From assembly GCF_027579695.1 (NCBI RefSeq), contig NC_083587.1, positions 5,382,001-5,446,000 on the forward strand: DNA of 64,000 bases, written 5' to 3'. Position 1 is the stretch's first letter. Each line of letters opens with the position of its first letter. Source of the stretch: Neoarius graeffei. Its lineage: Eukaryota; Chordata; Actinopteri; Siluriformes; Ariidae. Below the pieces are notes generated by a model, which worked only from the letters and a program-made list of their open reading frames with translations, was not told the origin of the DNA and made no database searches. The translations under genes were made by a program, and so were the position numbers. This document shows, piece by piece, positions 11,596 through 23,077 of this stretch.

Positions 11596-12066
11596 TTCAA
11601 TTCAGAATGGACGAAAGAGCATGAGTTTATGTCAAAAAGCAGTCGAGACTCATTCCATGGCTTCTGCAAACTTTGTCGATGTGATGTTGATGTAAGCAGC
11701 AAGGGGAAAGCGGTCATTGAACGGCCTGCGGATACGCAGAAACATAAAAGCAATAGACGTGCAGCAGGTGCCTCCTCAATGAGGACATTTTTTCGTGAAG
11801 CTTCGTCGCCCTTGGATGATAAAATAACTGCTGCTGAGCTGTATAAGGTTTACCATGCTGTAAAGCATCACCAGTCGTACAGAAGTGAAGACTGCGGCGT
11901 GAAAGTGGACCGGGAGATTTTCAGTGACTCGCCCACAGCAAAAGGGATCACTTGTGGCCGATCAAAAGCCAAGGCATTGTGCGAGAACGTCCTCGGGCCC
12001 TATTCTGTACAGTTACATACTGACTACATAAAAGAAAACAACCTACCCTTCTCTGTGGCAACCGAC

Positions 12067-12970
12067 CAAGGACGCGTTATCCTAATGGGCTTCATGGGCA
12101 GCTGCCCAGGGCCTCGGCCACTAGGGGGCCTCGGAGGTAGCGAGATCGGAAAATATGAAACAATATTTTCAGAAGTTTTGATCATATTGATAACATGTTT
12201 GATGCATTTCGCCACCCATAAGGAAGCCCACCTTGTCCTGTCGCATTCATCCGTCATTGTCAATATGATCACTGTCCACCATGTCTTCACACGCTACGCC
12301 AGCTTGAGTTCAATGATTTAATTAATGACTTCGCTTTCCAGAAAAGTAGGAAAGTGCCCTTGTAAGTTAACCCATGGCTGTCAAACTGAATGCGCAAAGC
12401 TGTATGCCACTGCTGTTTGGGACATTATGTGTGTGAAAGGATGAAATGTTTCACATAGCCTAACATTTTGAGATTTATTTCTGAGAAGCAAGATATTTTT
12501 CTTTCTTTGTTATCGCGCTTTGTTTTCACAAGTTAAAAGTCACCTGGATTCCAAAATGAAAACAAACGGTTATATACCAAATGAATGTTCTTATTCTGAA
12601 TACTAAAGAAACTGCTGTAGGCCTAGGTTATGTTCTTGACATGTTGTTCATTGACTCACTCATTCAAAGGCTTCTTGAGGCTAAACTTTAGTTAACCAGA
12701 CTTGTTAACCGTGATGTCTGATGGATTTTTTCACCATGCAATTGCCTATTTCACCATTGCTTTTTCTCGATTAAATAGGTGTTGATGGATATAAAGTTTT
12801 ATCGTTCAATAGTATTTCTAATTGTGCCACTGTCATTATTTAAGTTTCTGTGTCTAGTTAGACAGGCATGTCTGAGGGGGTGAATTTGCTGAGCGCAGTT
12901 GACAACAGGCGGGGGTGGGGCCTCGGGGGTGTGTCTGCCCAGGGCCTCGGCAAGGGTTAACGCAGCCCTG
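12067..12970. mobile_element. Non-autonomous hAT nested in the hAT transposase gene
   Basis: The ends CAAGGACGCGTTATCC and GGGTTAACGCAGCCCTG are imperfect inverted repeats of about 17 bp. The 8-bp flanks CAACCGAC (12059-12066) and CAACTGAC (12971-12978) differ at one base, as expected for a hAT target duplication. Excising it joins the transposase frame across SVATDAS. It has no transposase of its own. Both ends also carry a repeated GGGCCTCGG subterminal motif. Confidence 0.85.
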
Positions 12971-13333
12971 CAACTGACGCCTCAAATAAAGGAACGACCA
13001 AGTGTTTTCCCATTGTGGTAAGGTATTTTCGCTTTGATGAAGGCATCCAACATGTCCTGTTGGATTTCTATAGTGACAGCAACAAAACGTCCGAGGCCAT
13101 AACAAACCAGCTGCTGGCAAAACTTGAGATATCTGGCTTAGAAGTGAAGAACATGTCTGCATATGCAGCAGACAATGCCAGTGTCAATTAGGGCAAACAT
13201 AACAGTGTGTATCAGAAGTTGAAACTGAGCCAAAAAGACCTGCAAACTGTTTGGCCCATATTCTGCATAACGCAACCAGATATGCAGCAAGCAGCCTTGA
13301 TTTTGATGTGGAAAATGCTGTGCTGAAGGTTTA

Positions 13334-14942
13334 CAGTGGTGCTTGAAAGTTTGTGAACCCTTTAGAATTTTCTATATTTCTGCATAAATATGACCTAAAA
13401 CATCATCAGATTTTCACCCAAGTCCTAAAAGTAGATAAAGAGAACCCAGTTACACAAATGAGATGAAAATATTATACTTGGTCATTTATTAATTGAGGAA
13501 AATGATCCAATATTACATATCTGTGAGTGGCAAAAGTATGTGAACCTCTAGGATTAGCAGTTAATTTGAAGGTGAAATTAGAGTCAGGTGTTTTCAATCA
13601 GTGGGATGACAATCAGGTGTGAGTGGGCACCCTGTTTTATTTAAAGAACAGGGATCTATCAAAGTCTGATCTTCACAACACATGTTTATGGAAGTGTATC
13701 ATGGCACGAACAAAGGAGATTTCTGAGGACCTCAGAAAAAGTGTTGTTGATGCTCATCAGGCTGGAAAAGGTTACAAAACCATCTCTAAAGAGTTTGGAC
13801 TCCACCAATCCACAGTCAGACAGATTGTGTACAAATGCAGGAAATTCAAGACCATTGTTACCCTCCCTAGGAGTGGTCGACCAACAAAGATCACTCCAAG
13901 AGCAAGGCGTGTAATAGTCAGCGAGGTCACGAAGGACCCCAGGGTAACTTCTAAGCAACTGAAGGCCTCTCTCACATTGGCTAATGTTAATGTTCATGAG
14001 TCCACCATCAGGAGAACACTGAACAACAATGGTGTGCATGGAAGGGTTGCAAGGAGAAAGCCACTGCTCTCCAAAAAAACATTGCTGCTCATCTGCAGTT
14101 TGCTAAAGATCACGTGGACAAGCCAGAAGGCTATTGGAAAAATGTTTTGTGGACGGATGAGACCAAAACAGAAATTTTTGATTTAAATGAGAAGCGTTAT
14201 GTTTGGAGAACGGAAAACACTGCATTCCAGCATAAGAATCTTATCCCATCTGTGAAACATGGTGATGGTAGTACTATGGTTTGGGCCTGTTTTGCTGCAT
14301 CTGTGCCAGGACAGCTTGCCATCATTGATGGAACAATGAATTCTGAATTATACCAGCAAATTCTAAAGGAAAATGTCAGGACATCTGTCCATGAACTGAA
14401 TCTCAAGAGAAGGTGGGTCATGCAGCAAGACAACGACCCTAAGCACACAAGTCGTTCTACCAAAGAGTGGTTAAAGAAGAATAAAGTTAATGTTTTGGAA
14501 TGGCCAAGTCAAAGTCCTGACCTTAATCCAATCGAAATGTTGTGGAAGGACCTGAAGCAAGCAGTTCATGTGAGGAACCCCACCAACATCCCAGATTTGA
14601 AGCTATTCTGTACGGAGGAATGGGCTAAAATTCCTCCAAGCCGGTGTGTAGGATGGATCAACAGTTACCGGAAATGTTTAGTTGCAGTTATTGCTGCACA
14701 AGGGGGTCACACCAGATACTGAAAGCAAAGGTTCACATACTTTTGCCACTCACAGATATGTAATATTGGATCATTTTCCTCAATAAATAAATGACCAAGT
14801 ATAATATTTTTGTCTCATTTGTTTAACTGGGTTCTTTTTATCTACTTTTAGGACTTGTGTGAAAATCTGATGATGTTTTAGGTCATATTTATACAGAAAT
14901 ATAGAAAATTCTAAAGGGTTCACAAACTTTCAAGCACCACTG
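13334..14942 (+). mobile_element. Tc1 transposon family B, copy 1
   Basis: The ends CAGTGGTGCTTGAAAGTTTG are inverted at 14942, with about 200 bp of similarity extending inward at each side. TA flanks at 13332-13333 and 14943-14944. It is inserted in the hAT transposase gene between VLKVY and SHFS. The length of 1609 bp is normal for this group (Passport/PPTN-like by memory). Confidence 0.95.
13701..14722 (+). pseudogene. Tc1 family B transposase, one frameshift
   Basis: Starts at MARTKEISEDLR. N-terminal HTH with KTISKEFGLHQSTVRQI, AT-hook-like GRPTKITPRA linker, second HTH with VHESTIRRTLNNNGVHGR, then the DDE core: LWTDETK, QQDNDPKHTS and SPDLNPIEM (DD34E). A single-base loss in an A-run near 14077 moves the frame before the catalytic core; the rest to AQGGHTRY is open. 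The copy is nearly intact otherwise, so its age looks modest. Confidence 0.92.
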
Positions 14943-15857
14943 TACAGCCATTTCAGCATATCAGCAAGCAGAACAGCGCAATTGAAGGAATTCTGTGAGT
15001 TTGTGGAAGTGGAGGAATGCAACCTGCTGCAGCATGTTGTCACCAGGTGGTTGTCCCTGCTGCCATCCATTGACAGAATCCTGAAATATTGGAAGGGCCT
15101 GACCAGCTACTTCCAGAGTGTGGGTGAGAGGGAATGTGCCAGAATTGTGTCGAGATGTTTTGAAGAGGAAAGAAATGAGGTATCAGAGACATATTTTCTG
15201 TTTCTCAGTCATGTTCTGAAGGTGTTCTCCAACATGATTAAAGCACTTGAGGCAAAATCCTTCAGCATTACATCTGTGTTTAAGGTAATGACTGAACTAA
15301 AACAAAAGCTAGAAATAAGGATGAAGGACAGGTTCTTTGGGTTTACTGTTAACAGCAAACTGAAGCAGCTGCCCCCTTGCCAGTCAAAAAAATGTGAAGC
15401 AGATTTTCTCTTTTTTATGAAAGAGCAAAGAAATACATCACTGAAAGATATGACTTCTCTGACACAAGCTTTCATAGCAAAGTGGCCAAGCTTGGCCTTA
15501 CAACTGCTGTGCCATTTGAAGACTACAGTGCTGCTGTCCAGGCCTGCAATCTGGACATTGATATGGATGGACTGTATGAGGAATATGCCATGGTGGAAGG
15601 TTCCTTCAGTTCACCAGAAATGGAAGGTTGCCACAGTGAGGAACGATATTTGAAACTGTTTTCCAAAGCAGATGTACCACTTGTGAATCTCAGGAAGGTC
15701 AGCGCCTATATTTTCTCCATCACATGCAGCAATGCACACACAGAACGTGTATTTTCAATGATGACAACTGCATGGAGAAACGAGAGGAATCATCTGGATG
15801 TGGACAGTGTCAAGGCTGAGCTGCAAGTGTGTGTCAATTTCACTTATCCCTGCGCAT

Positions 15858-16163
15858 AGGCCGTAAGGTGAGCCTTGAAAAGTCCTTCCGAAAAGGGATC
15901 CTGCTCCGACCTCTCCGAACCGCACACGCTTCAGTTCATAAAAAAGAAGAGTTGTGGTAAGATTACAACAAAACAGTTCGCATCACAGAATCACGCTCAT
16001 TTCTTAAATCGCAACATTTAATGAAGAACTAGTATCTCCAAGGCATATGTACATATTCGGCAGACGTAATAACACTTTGGCTCGCGAGACGTGCCACGGT
16101 TGAAACGTCATCAGACTGGACGAATCGGGTAGCTACCAGCTGTGCTAGGTAAACAGAAGCAGC
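15858..16163. other. No recognised gene
   Basis: Short stretch between the hAT remnant and the next coding region. It probably holds the 5' end of the element coding at 16164, but I could not define a terminal repeat. Confidence 0.4.
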
Positions 16164-17628
16164 ATGGCAGCCACCGGAGTAGCAGTACTATCATCCAGCA
16201 GTACCGAAGAAGAAGAAAACTTGGCCGAAACTGTTGAAAAAACTAAATCTTCGACACGTAAGACTTGTTATATGCACATATCTTCTGTGAAGCATGAAAA
16301 AACACAGAATTTCACCAGCATACGGTGGAATACTTACCAAAACAGCCTTCGGCAGTGGCTGGAGTTGAGGGTGAGTGCAGACACGTATCCGAACATTACA
16401 AACACTGTCTTGACTTGGATTTTGATAAAATTCCCGAAGACGCGGCTTTCCATCCCACATGTTACCGGAGGTTCATTGACAAGCGCGAAATTGAAAGAGC
16501 AAAAAGGCGTCTTGTGCGAGAGAAAGAGCGGGGAGATGATAAACAAGACCCCCAGACCAGCGAGGCTATTCCTGCAACAGTGACTGGCACGACTCCGACA
16601 AGGAAACTTCGTTCCAGATCAAGCCTGCCCATCTCGAGCTCTGGCCCCGTCCTTCCTGCCATCTGTATAATATGCAAGAAAACCTGCAAATATGTCGTCA
16701 AGGCTGGCAGACGACAAAAAGAAGCTTTGTCAAAGACACAGACTTTAACCGCAGGTAAGCTAAAAGGCATCTCACCCTCATCCCGCACTACACAGTAGGT
16801 AGTCTATGCAAATGCATCCCATCCCCCAGCACACACACACAGAGTAGTTGAATGACTATCAACACTGCTACTGACTGCACACAATCTCCTTGCATTTGTC
16901 TAATTTCTAATTTATACTTTTTCACAGGGACGGGCAACAGGACACGCATCATTGACATTACCAAGGTGTCATCAGCTCTCGGAGCCAGTGTGTGTTCAGC
17001 CTTGATTGGGATACATACATTCACTGGTTGTGACTCCACAAGTGCCTTTTATGGCAAAGGCAAAAGGAAGACATTTGCTGTGGCATGTGAGAAAGATGTC
17101 TACCTGAAGGCTTTCAAAAATCTGGGGACTGACTTTAACTTAGACTACTCAACATTTGCATTACTTTGCAAATATGTATGCCATCTGTACGATCAGCCAG
17201 CTGCAGAAAATATCAATGAGGCTAGGTACAAGGCTTTCTGTACGGCATCATCAGCCTTGCCAGAATTATCTATCCCCCCAACAAGTGATGCCCTCCACCA
17301 GCACTGCAAAAGGGCAAATTATCAGGCTGCAATCATGAGGTCATGTGTGAAACAAAACATTGGCGCTCCATCTCCTGCTGGATATGGTTGGCATCTGGAA
17401 GATGGAAATCTACAAGTGACATGGATGTCAAGAAATCCAGCCCCTGACACTGTTCTGCATGTGATACACTGTGGTTGCAGAGGGAGTGCCTGTGAGACAA
17501 ACAGATGCTCCCGTGTCTCTGCAGGACTCTGTTGTACAGACTTGTGCAGGTGTTCCAGCTGTTCGAACACAAAGGAAACAGAAGAGAAAGAAGATGATAA
17601 CTGCCCTGACACTGACAGTGAGGAATAG
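16164..17628 (+). pseudogene. Academ-like repeat gene, two exons, internally deleted
   Basis: Exon 1 starts at MAATGVAVLSS and encodes CYMHISSVKHEKTQNFTS and RWNTYQNSLRQW. After a one-base frame slip near 16365 it continues with CRHVSEHYKHCLDLDFDKIP, FHPTCYRRFIDK and ICIICKKTCKYVVKAGRRQK, a Cys-rich N-terminus I have seen in multicopy fish proteins. A donor (GCAG then GTAAGC at 16755) and an acceptor (TTTTTCACAG at about 16927) bound an intron. Exon 2 reads ALIGIHTFTGCDSTSAFYGKGK, resembling the GCD...GKG core of XPG/FEN1-like nucleases, and ends in a Cys-rich tail (CGCRGSACETNRCSR). XPG-type nuclease is a hallmark of Academ transposons, so this is my best guess. The middle of the protein is absent. 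Confidence 0.55.
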
Positions 17629-18174
17629 CATGTCATGTGGTTTTTACCTCTATTCTATTACATTGATATCATTATCATTCATTTTATTATGATGTTTATT
17701 TATATATGTATATAAGTTTATGCCAGTCAATGTATACTTATGATTGTTTTTATGTGTTGTATATAGTTGTGAGTGAATAAATGAACAAATGAATACCTGA
17801 ATGTTCCTTATCATTGATAATTAGAATTATTTCCATTTATTGATCAAAATGACAACATGAAAGGTCACTTGCATCAATGTTCTTCATGCTATAAATAAAG
17901 CACTATTTAGAATCAATTTGGCCCACTTTAGAAGGATATTTTGGGAGATTCCTTTATGTTGGTTACATTTGACAACACCAGGCAGGCTGTCATTTTTCCA
18001 GTTTGTTGTCGTAAATCGGCTACGCAATTGGTTTAGTGCGGTCACGTGGTGTCTCGTGACGTCAAAATCGCATTCAGCTCTGAGGAAAATAGTCCTTCAG
18101 AAAATGTCTCGATTTAAAAAACGAGTGCGATTCTGTGACGCGGAAAGTTTGCTATAAGTGTAACATAACTTGGT
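17629..18174. other. Intergenic; possible repeat ends
   Basis: AT-rich 3' flank with an AATAAA at about 17777 downstream of the Academ-like gene. From about 18030 it has CACGTGG and a TGACGTCA palindrome (18057-18064) like the CRE in the two elements at 24-29 kb. No gene recognised. Confidence 0.4.
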
Positions 18175-18179
18175 CCTTT

Positions 18180-18658
18180 TGTTAGGACTAGGACTGTTTT
18201 GGCCTCTAGAGGCCGCTGTTATTTCCTTTTCATGTCGTGTTCATTTTGGCCTCTAGAGGCCGCCACTGTTCCTGTGTTTTGAGTTTGTGTTAATTGCCTA
18301 ATTATCTTCACCTGTGTCCTTAATTAGTTTGTCTATTTATACCCCTGAGTTCAGTCCTCTTGTCACGGAGTCTTTGTGCTGTTATGTTTATCTCCAGTTT
18401 CCTTTGTACTGTGTTTTTTGATCTTCTTAGCTTTTGAATTTTTGCACTTTGCTTTTCTTTTGGATTATACTCTTTGGGTTTTTTTTTGTCTTTTGTTTTG
18501 CCCTGTATATAGTGTATATAGTTTAAATAAACCTTTTGATTCTTTTTCTACTTCCGCCTCACGCCTCTGCATTTGAGTCATCCCCCTGGTGGCCTAGTGG
18601 GGGTTTGCTGGATTATCACACCAACGAACCAGGTTCGAATCCCAGCAATACCCTAACA
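18180..18658 (+). repeat. 5' LTR of the chromovirus
   Basis: Contains a TATA-like TATTTATA at 18334, an AATAAA at about 18523 and two copies of the palindrome GGCCTCTAGAGGCC (18201-18214, 18248-18261). Near its 3' end is a tRNA-like A box (TGGCCTAGTGG, 18590) and B box (GGTTCGAATCC, 18632), 42 nt apart. It differs from the 3' LTR mainly in the length of a T-run. Confidence 0.95.
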
Positions 18659-18659
18659 G

Positions 18660-18670
18660 AAAGACTCCGT
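18660..18670 (+). promoter_or_regulatory. Self-priming primer-binding site
   Basis: AAAGACTCCGT lies two bases downstream of the 5' LTR and is exactly complementary to ACGGAGTCTTT at 18365-18375, about 30 nt after the TATA box, where the transcript should start. An 11-nt match to the 5' end of the element's own RNA is the known Tf1/sushi self-priming arrangement. Confidence 0.85.
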
Positions 18671-18671
18671 C

Positions 18672-19691
18672 ATGACCGACTCAGCAGAGGCTGCTTCAAC
18701 TGTCTACCCGGCCAACCTTCAGGGAATTATGGCAGCTTTGACACGCTTCGGAGCGACCATGGACGCTCATGGACGTACGCTCACCAGCCAACGTGAGGCC
18801 CTCGCTCGCCACGAGGAACTGCTTCAGCAAATTGGGAAAACCCTGGCACAGCTGACATCTCTGCCTGCATCTCCTGCTCCTGATCCAGTTCCTGCTCCTG
18901 ATCCAGCTCCCACTCCTGCTCCAGTGCCTCCTGCAATGCTGCCTTCTTCACCTCGCGAACCCAGCCTTCCTGCACCACAGAGGTATGACGGCAAGCACAG
19001 TGAGTGCCGAGAGTTCCTTACCCAGTGTCAACTCACCTTTGAGCTTCAGCCTACCACCTACACTACGGATCGCCGCAAGATTGCCTTTGTGATCACCTTA
19101 TTAGCTGGTAAGGCGCGAGTCTGGGCTACTGCTATCTGGCAAAGACAGGGACCTGAGTGCTTTGATTTCCAGCTGTTTTCTGAAGAGATGCTTCGGGTCT
19201 TCGATCAGGCAGACATCAGTACCGACGCAGCCCGAAAGCTCATGTCCATCCGGCAAGGAGGAAGCGTCGCAGATTACGCCATCTCGTTCCGAACACTCGC
19301 AGCAGTAAGTGGATGGAACGAGACTGCCCTGGTGTCAGCCTTCCACCATGGTCTGTCTGACCCCATCAAGGACGGTCTGGCCTCTATTGGATGCCCAAGT
19401 GACCTCAAAACCCTCATCTCACATGCTATTCGTCTGGACAACAGGATGAGAGAACGCCACCAAACCTTGAGCCCCCCCAGCCTCCCTACCTCTACCTGGA
19501 GACCGTCTACCTCCTTCAGTGACTGTCCAGAACCCATGCAAGTGGGTTGTACTCGCCTCTCCGCATCTGAGAGGGAGCGCAGAAGGAGGGACAAGTGCTG
19601 CATCTACTGTGGCAAGCCTGGTCACTTCCGAGCATCATGTCCCGAACTCTTGGGAAAAGGACCGCCCCGTCCAGCCGAGGGAGGGTTGTGA
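18672..19691 (+). CDS. Chromovirus gag
   Basis: 339 codons. The N-terminal third has a helical segment and an alternating Pro/Ala-rich linker ([15 protein letters not shown]). The central capsid-like region ([14 protein letters not shown] to [10 protein letters not shown]) resembles sushi-type Gag, the family from which the mammalian PEG10/RTL genes arose. A CCHC zinc knuckle, [14 protein letters not shown], lies near residue 315. It overlaps pol, which is in the -1 frame; a GGGAAAA heptamer in phase at 19652-19658 fits the -1 frameshifting known in this group. Confidence 0.9.
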   Translation: MTDSAEAASTVYPANLQGIMAALTRFGATMDAHGRTLTSQREALARHEELLQQIGKTLAQLTSLPASPAPDPVPAPDPAPTPAPVPPAMLPSSPREPSLPAPQRYDGKHSECREFLTQCQLTFELQPTTYTTDRRKIAFVITLLAGKARVWATAIWQRQGPECFDFQLFSEEMLRVFDQADISTDAARKLMSIRQGGSVADYAISFRTLAAVSGWNETALVSAFHHGLSDPIKDGLASIGCPSDLKTLISHAIRLDNRMRERHQTLSPPSLPTSTWRPSTSFSDCPEPMQVGCTRLSASERERRRRDKCCIYCGKPGHFRASCPELLGKGPPRPAEGGL

Positions 19692-22600
19692 CGGGGCCTA
19701 CCCTCTCTCCCGGACTCCCTGGCCAAGGAATCTACATCCCGGTCTCCATCTCCTGGGGTGAGTCTGTCCACTCTTGTCAAGCTTTGATAGACTCAGGGGC
19801 GGCTGGGAACTTTATGGATATTCACTTCGCCCAAAGCATCAATATTCCGACTGCACCTCTTGAAGTCCCACTGTCTGTGTCTGCCCTCGATGGCCAAGCG
19901 TTAGGTGATGGAAGAGTCACCCAAGTTACTTCTCCAGTTTTCCTCCAGTCTCAAGGTCACAAGGAAGAAATATCCCTGCACCTGATTCCTTCACCTGAGT
20001 TCCCAGTTATTCTAGGCCTTCCTTGGCTTACTCACCACAACCCTCGCATAGACTGGGTAACAAGCCAGGTTGTGGAATGGGGCCCTGCATGCCATGCCTC
20101 TTGTCTGCTCTCTAGCTCTCCTGTGTCTCCTGCCGAGCCCCCTGATCTCACCGAGTTATCTCAAGTTCCCACAGAGTACTGGGATCTCAAGGAGGTATTC
20201 AGCAAGAGCAGGGCCGCCGTTCTTCCTCCGCACCGGGCCTACGACTGTGCCATCGACTTGCTCCCTGGGACTACCCCTCCTCGTGGCAGACTGTTTTCAC
20301 TCTCTCAGCCAGAACGCAAGGCCATGGAGGAATACCTCAAAGATGCCCTGGTCTCTGGGTTTATTCGACCCTCCACTTCACCTGCTGGAGCCGGCTTCTT
20401 CTTTGTCGGCAAGAAGGATGGGGGGCTCCGACCATGTATTGATTACAGGGGCCTGAATAAGATCACTGTGCGCAACCGATATCCCCTTCCGCTGATGTCC
20501 ACAGCTTTCGACCTGCTCCAAGGCGCCACCGTCTTCACCAAGTTGGACCTACGGAACGCATACCACCTCATCCGTATCCGACAGGGAGACGAGTGGAAGA
20601 CTGCCTTTAACACCCCGTCTGGGCACTACGAATACCAGGTGATGCCCTTCGGACTCACCAACGCACCAGCTGTTTTTCAGGCCCTAATCAACGACGTCTT
20701 AAGGGACATGATTAACCTATACGTTTTTGTCTACCTCGACGACATCCTTATCTTTTCCAAGACCGTGCAGGAGCACCGCCACCATGTCCGCCAGGTTCTC
20801 CAGAGGCTGCTACAGAACAATCTGTTCGCCAAGGCCCAGAAATGCGAATTTCATGTTCCCGAGGTCTCCTTTCTGGGATTTATTGTACGGACAGGCCAAC
20901 TCCAAATGGACCCTGCCAAGACCCTGGCCGTCCGGGATTGGCCTACTCCCAAGTCCGTTAAGGAGGTTCAGCGGTTCTTAGGATTCGCTAACTTCTACCG
21001 CAAGTTCATCAGGAACTTCAGTTCTGTGGCAGCACCCATGTCAGACCTCACCAAAGGGACAGGTGGATCTTATGGCTGGTCTCCTCAGGCAGAAAAGGCG
21101 TTCAAAGACCTCAAGGACCGCTTCTGCACGGCACCCATTCTGGTTCTCCCGGACACCTCCCAACCATTCATCGTGGAGGTGGACGCCTCGGACAGTGGTG
21201 TCGGCGCGGTGCTCTCTCAACGTTCGGAAGGAAAGCTGCACCCCTGCGCTTACTTCTCCCACCGCCTGAGTCCTGCTGAGTCCCGGTACGATGTGGGGGA
21301 TCGAGAACTGCTAGCGGTCAAACTGGCCCTTGAGGAGTGGAGGCACTGGCTGGAGGGAGCACAACATCCATTCCTGGTTTGGACTGACCACAAGAACCTG
21401 GAGTACCTCCAGCAAGCCAAGAGACTGAACCCTCGACAGGCTAGGTGGGCCCTGTTTTTCAGTCGGTTTGACTTCACCCTCTCATACCGCCCCGGCTCCA
21501 AGAACACCAAACCTGACGCACTGTCCAGACTGTTCTCTGCCACTAACAGGGAGAATGAAGTCGGGCCTATTATCCCTGTGTCCCGGATTGTGGCCCCTGT
21601 CCGCTGGGGTATTGAGGAGGCTGTCCGACGAGCCCAACGCCAGGACCCCGGTCCTGGGACGGGGCCACCAGGCCTCTTGTACGTCCCACATCAAGCCCGG
21701 GCCAAGGTTCTCCAGTGGGGTCACTCTTCCCCTCTCACCGCCCACCCGGGAGCTCGGAGGACCCTGGACTTCCTGAAAAGACGCTTCTGGTGGCCTAACA
21801 TGGAGAAGGAAGTAAGGTCATTTGTCCTGTCCTGTGAGGTTTGCACCAGAACCAAGAACCCACGACAGCGTCCCCAGGGTCTCCTGCATCCTCTGACCAT
21901 TCCCCGGCGTCCCTGGTCCCACGTGGCAGTCGACTTTATCACGGGTCTCCCTGAGTCACAAGGTAACATGGTCATTTTGGTCTTAGTTGACAGATTCTCC
22001 AAGGCCTGCCGCTTCATACCACTGTGCAAACTCCCCTCTGCTCTTGAAACTGCGAAACTTTTGTTTAATCATGTCTTCCGAGTCTTTGGTCTTCCACAGG
22101 ACATCGTCTCAGACCGAGGGCCCCAGTTCTCCTCCCGAGTGTGGCACGGGTTCTGCAAGGTCATCGGAGCCACTGCCAGCCTCTCCTCTGGGTTTCACCC
22201 ACAGTCCAATGGTCAGACGGAGAGGCTCAACCAGGACCTGGAAACCACCCTGCGAGGCCTGGCTATGGATAACCCGACATCGTGGAGCACCTGGCTGCCA
22301 TGGGCGGAGTACGCCCACAACACCCTGCAGTCATCGGCCACCAAGCTGTCGCCATTCCAGTGCCAATTCGGGTTCCAGCCACCTCTGTTCCCGGACCAGG
22401 AGGAGGACGCGGGGGTGCCCTCGGTCAACCAATATGTGAGACGGTGTCGCAAGACCTGGAGCAAGGTCAGGAAGACCCTCATACAGACCTCCAGAACCAA
22501 CCAGACTCAGGCCAACCGCCATAGAAGACCTGCACACGCTTTCCGCCCTGGGCAGCGTGTTTGGCTGTCCACTAAGGACCTTCCACTGTGGGTGGAGAAC

Positions 22601-23077
22601 CGCAAGCTTGCTCCTCGCTACATTGGCCCCTTCAAGGTGGTGCGCAGGGTGAACCCTGTCTCCTACCGGCTCCAGTTGCCCCGGACTCTGAGGATCAACC
22701 CCACTTTCCATGTTTCCCTGTTACGGCCCGTACTGATGTCTACGTATGCCCCTGCCCCTAGGAACCCCCCACCCCCCCGCATCTTCCAGGGGCAGACTGT
22801 GTTCACTGTGAATCGCCTGCTTGACTCCCGCCGGGTCCGCAGCGGGTTGCAATATCTGGTGGACTGGGAGGGCTATGGTCCTGAGGAGCGCTGCTGGGTT
22901 CCTGCTCGGGATGTCCTTGATAAAGAACTATGTCGGGACTTCCATTCGGCCCATCCGGATCGCCCTGGGAACGTCAGGAGACGCTCCTGGGGGGGGGTCC
23001 TGTTAGGACTAGGACTGTTTTGGCCTCTAGAGGCCGCTGTTATTTCCTTTTCATGTCGTGTTCATTTTGGCCTCTAG
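19595..23077 (+). CDS. Chromovirus pol with chromodomain
   Basis: One open frame of up to 1160 codons; the true product would begin at the frameshift, not at the first Met. Protease with [10 protein letters not shown] (about residue 64), RT with [10 protein letters not shown] (about 380), RNase H with [14 protein letters not shown], and integrase with the zinc-binding region around CEVCTRTKN, the VDFITGLP and SDRGPQF blocks and a downstream Glu in [11 protein letters not shown]-terminal chromodomain ([19 protein letters not shown], about 1085-1105) probably steers integration to marked chromatin, as known for chromoviruses. The reading frame runs into the 3' LTR. Confidence 0.93.
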   Translation: MLHLLWQAWSLPSIMSRTLGKRTAPSSRGRVVTGPTLSPGLPGQGIYIPVSISWGESVHSCQALIDSGAAGNFMDIHFAQSINIPTAPLEVPLSVSALDGQALGDGRVTQVTSPVFLQSQGHKEEISLHLIPSPEFPVILGLPWLTHHNPRIDWVTSQVVEWGPACHASCLLSSSPVSPAEPPDLTELSQVPTEYWDLKEVFSKSRAAVLPPHRAYDCAIDLLPGTTPPRGRLFSLSQPERKAMEEYLKDALVSGFIRPSTSPAGAGFFFVGKKDGGLRPCIDYRGLNKITVRNRYPLPLMSTAFDLLQGATVFTKLDLRNAYHLIRIRQGDEWKTAFNTPSGHYEYQVMPFGLTNAPAVFQALINDVLRDMINLYVFVYLDDILIFSKTVQEHRHHVRQVLQRLLQNNLFAKAQKCEFHVPEVSFLGFIVRTGQLQMDPAKTLAVRDWPTPKSVKEVQRFLGFANFYRKFIRNFSSVAAPMSDLTKGTGGSYGWSPQAEKAFKDLKDRFCTAPILVLPDTSQPFIVEVDASDSGVGAVLSQRSEGKLHPCAYFSHRLSPAESRYDVGDRELLAVKLALEEWRHWLEGAQHPFLVWTDHKNLEYLQQAKRLNPRQARWALFFSRFDFTLSYRPGSKNTKPDALSRLFSATNRENEVGPIIPVSRIVAPVRWGIEEAVRRAQRQDPGPGTGPPGLLYVPHQARAKVLQWGHSSPLTAHPGARRTLDFLKRRFWWPNMEKEVRSFVLSCEVCTRTKNPRQRPQGLLHPLTIPRRPWSHVAVDFITGLPESQGNMVILVLVDRFSKACRFIPLCKLPSALETAKLLFNHVFRVFGLPQDIVSDRGPQFSSRVWHGFCKVIGATASLSSGFHPQSNGQTERLNQDLETTLRGLAMDNPTSWSTWLPWAEYAHNTLQSSATKLSPFQCQFGFQPPLFPDQEEDAGVPSVNQYVRRCRKTWSKVRKTLIQTSRTNQTQANRHRRPAHAFRPGQRVWLSTKDLPLWVENRKLAPRYIGPFKVVRRVNPVSYRLQLPRTLRINPTFHVSLLRPVLMSTYAPAPRNPPPPRIFQGQTVFTVNRLLDSRRVRSGLQYLVDWEGYGPEERCWVPARDVLDKELCRDFHSAHPDRPGNVRRRSWGGVLLGLGLFWPLEAAVISFSCRVHFGL

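Larger units (their letters stand above)
11190..15857 (+). mobile_element. hAT-superfamily transposon (host of three insertions)
   Basis: Discontinuous coding sequence at 11600-12066, 12971-13333 and 14945-15857 belongs to one hAT-type transposase. It is interrupted by a hAT MITE and a Tc1, and just before the coding start by a SINE. Removing each insertion with one copy of its target duplication restores adjacent conserved segments at every join. Outer ends were not identified: the left end may be near 10243, and the right side passes into other sequence near 15842. Confidence 0.8.
11600..15857 (+). pseudogene. hAT transposase with N-terminal zinc finger, interrupted
   Basis: The N-terminus at 11629-12058 has a BED-like zinc-finger pattern (FCKLCRCDVDVSSKGK, then H four residues after DTQK) and a charged segment. 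The middle part at 12979-13190 reads YFRFDEGIQHVLLDFYSDS and MSAYAADNASVN, matching the DDE-region layout of hAT transposases with a conserved AADNA block. The end at 14945-15857 includes LLQHVVTRWLSLLPSIDRIL (the hAT CxxH/RW region) and a C-terminal dimerisation motif VSAYIFSITCSNAHTERVFS. Besides the insertions there is a stop after ASVN (13188), a frame change near 13260 and another near 15410. A non-functional copy. Confidence 0.82.

Noticed and set aside
18583-18650. tRNA gene in the chromovirus LTR
   Set aside because: A and B boxes fit, but the T-arm pairs poorly and it is repeated in both LTRs; tRNA-like only.
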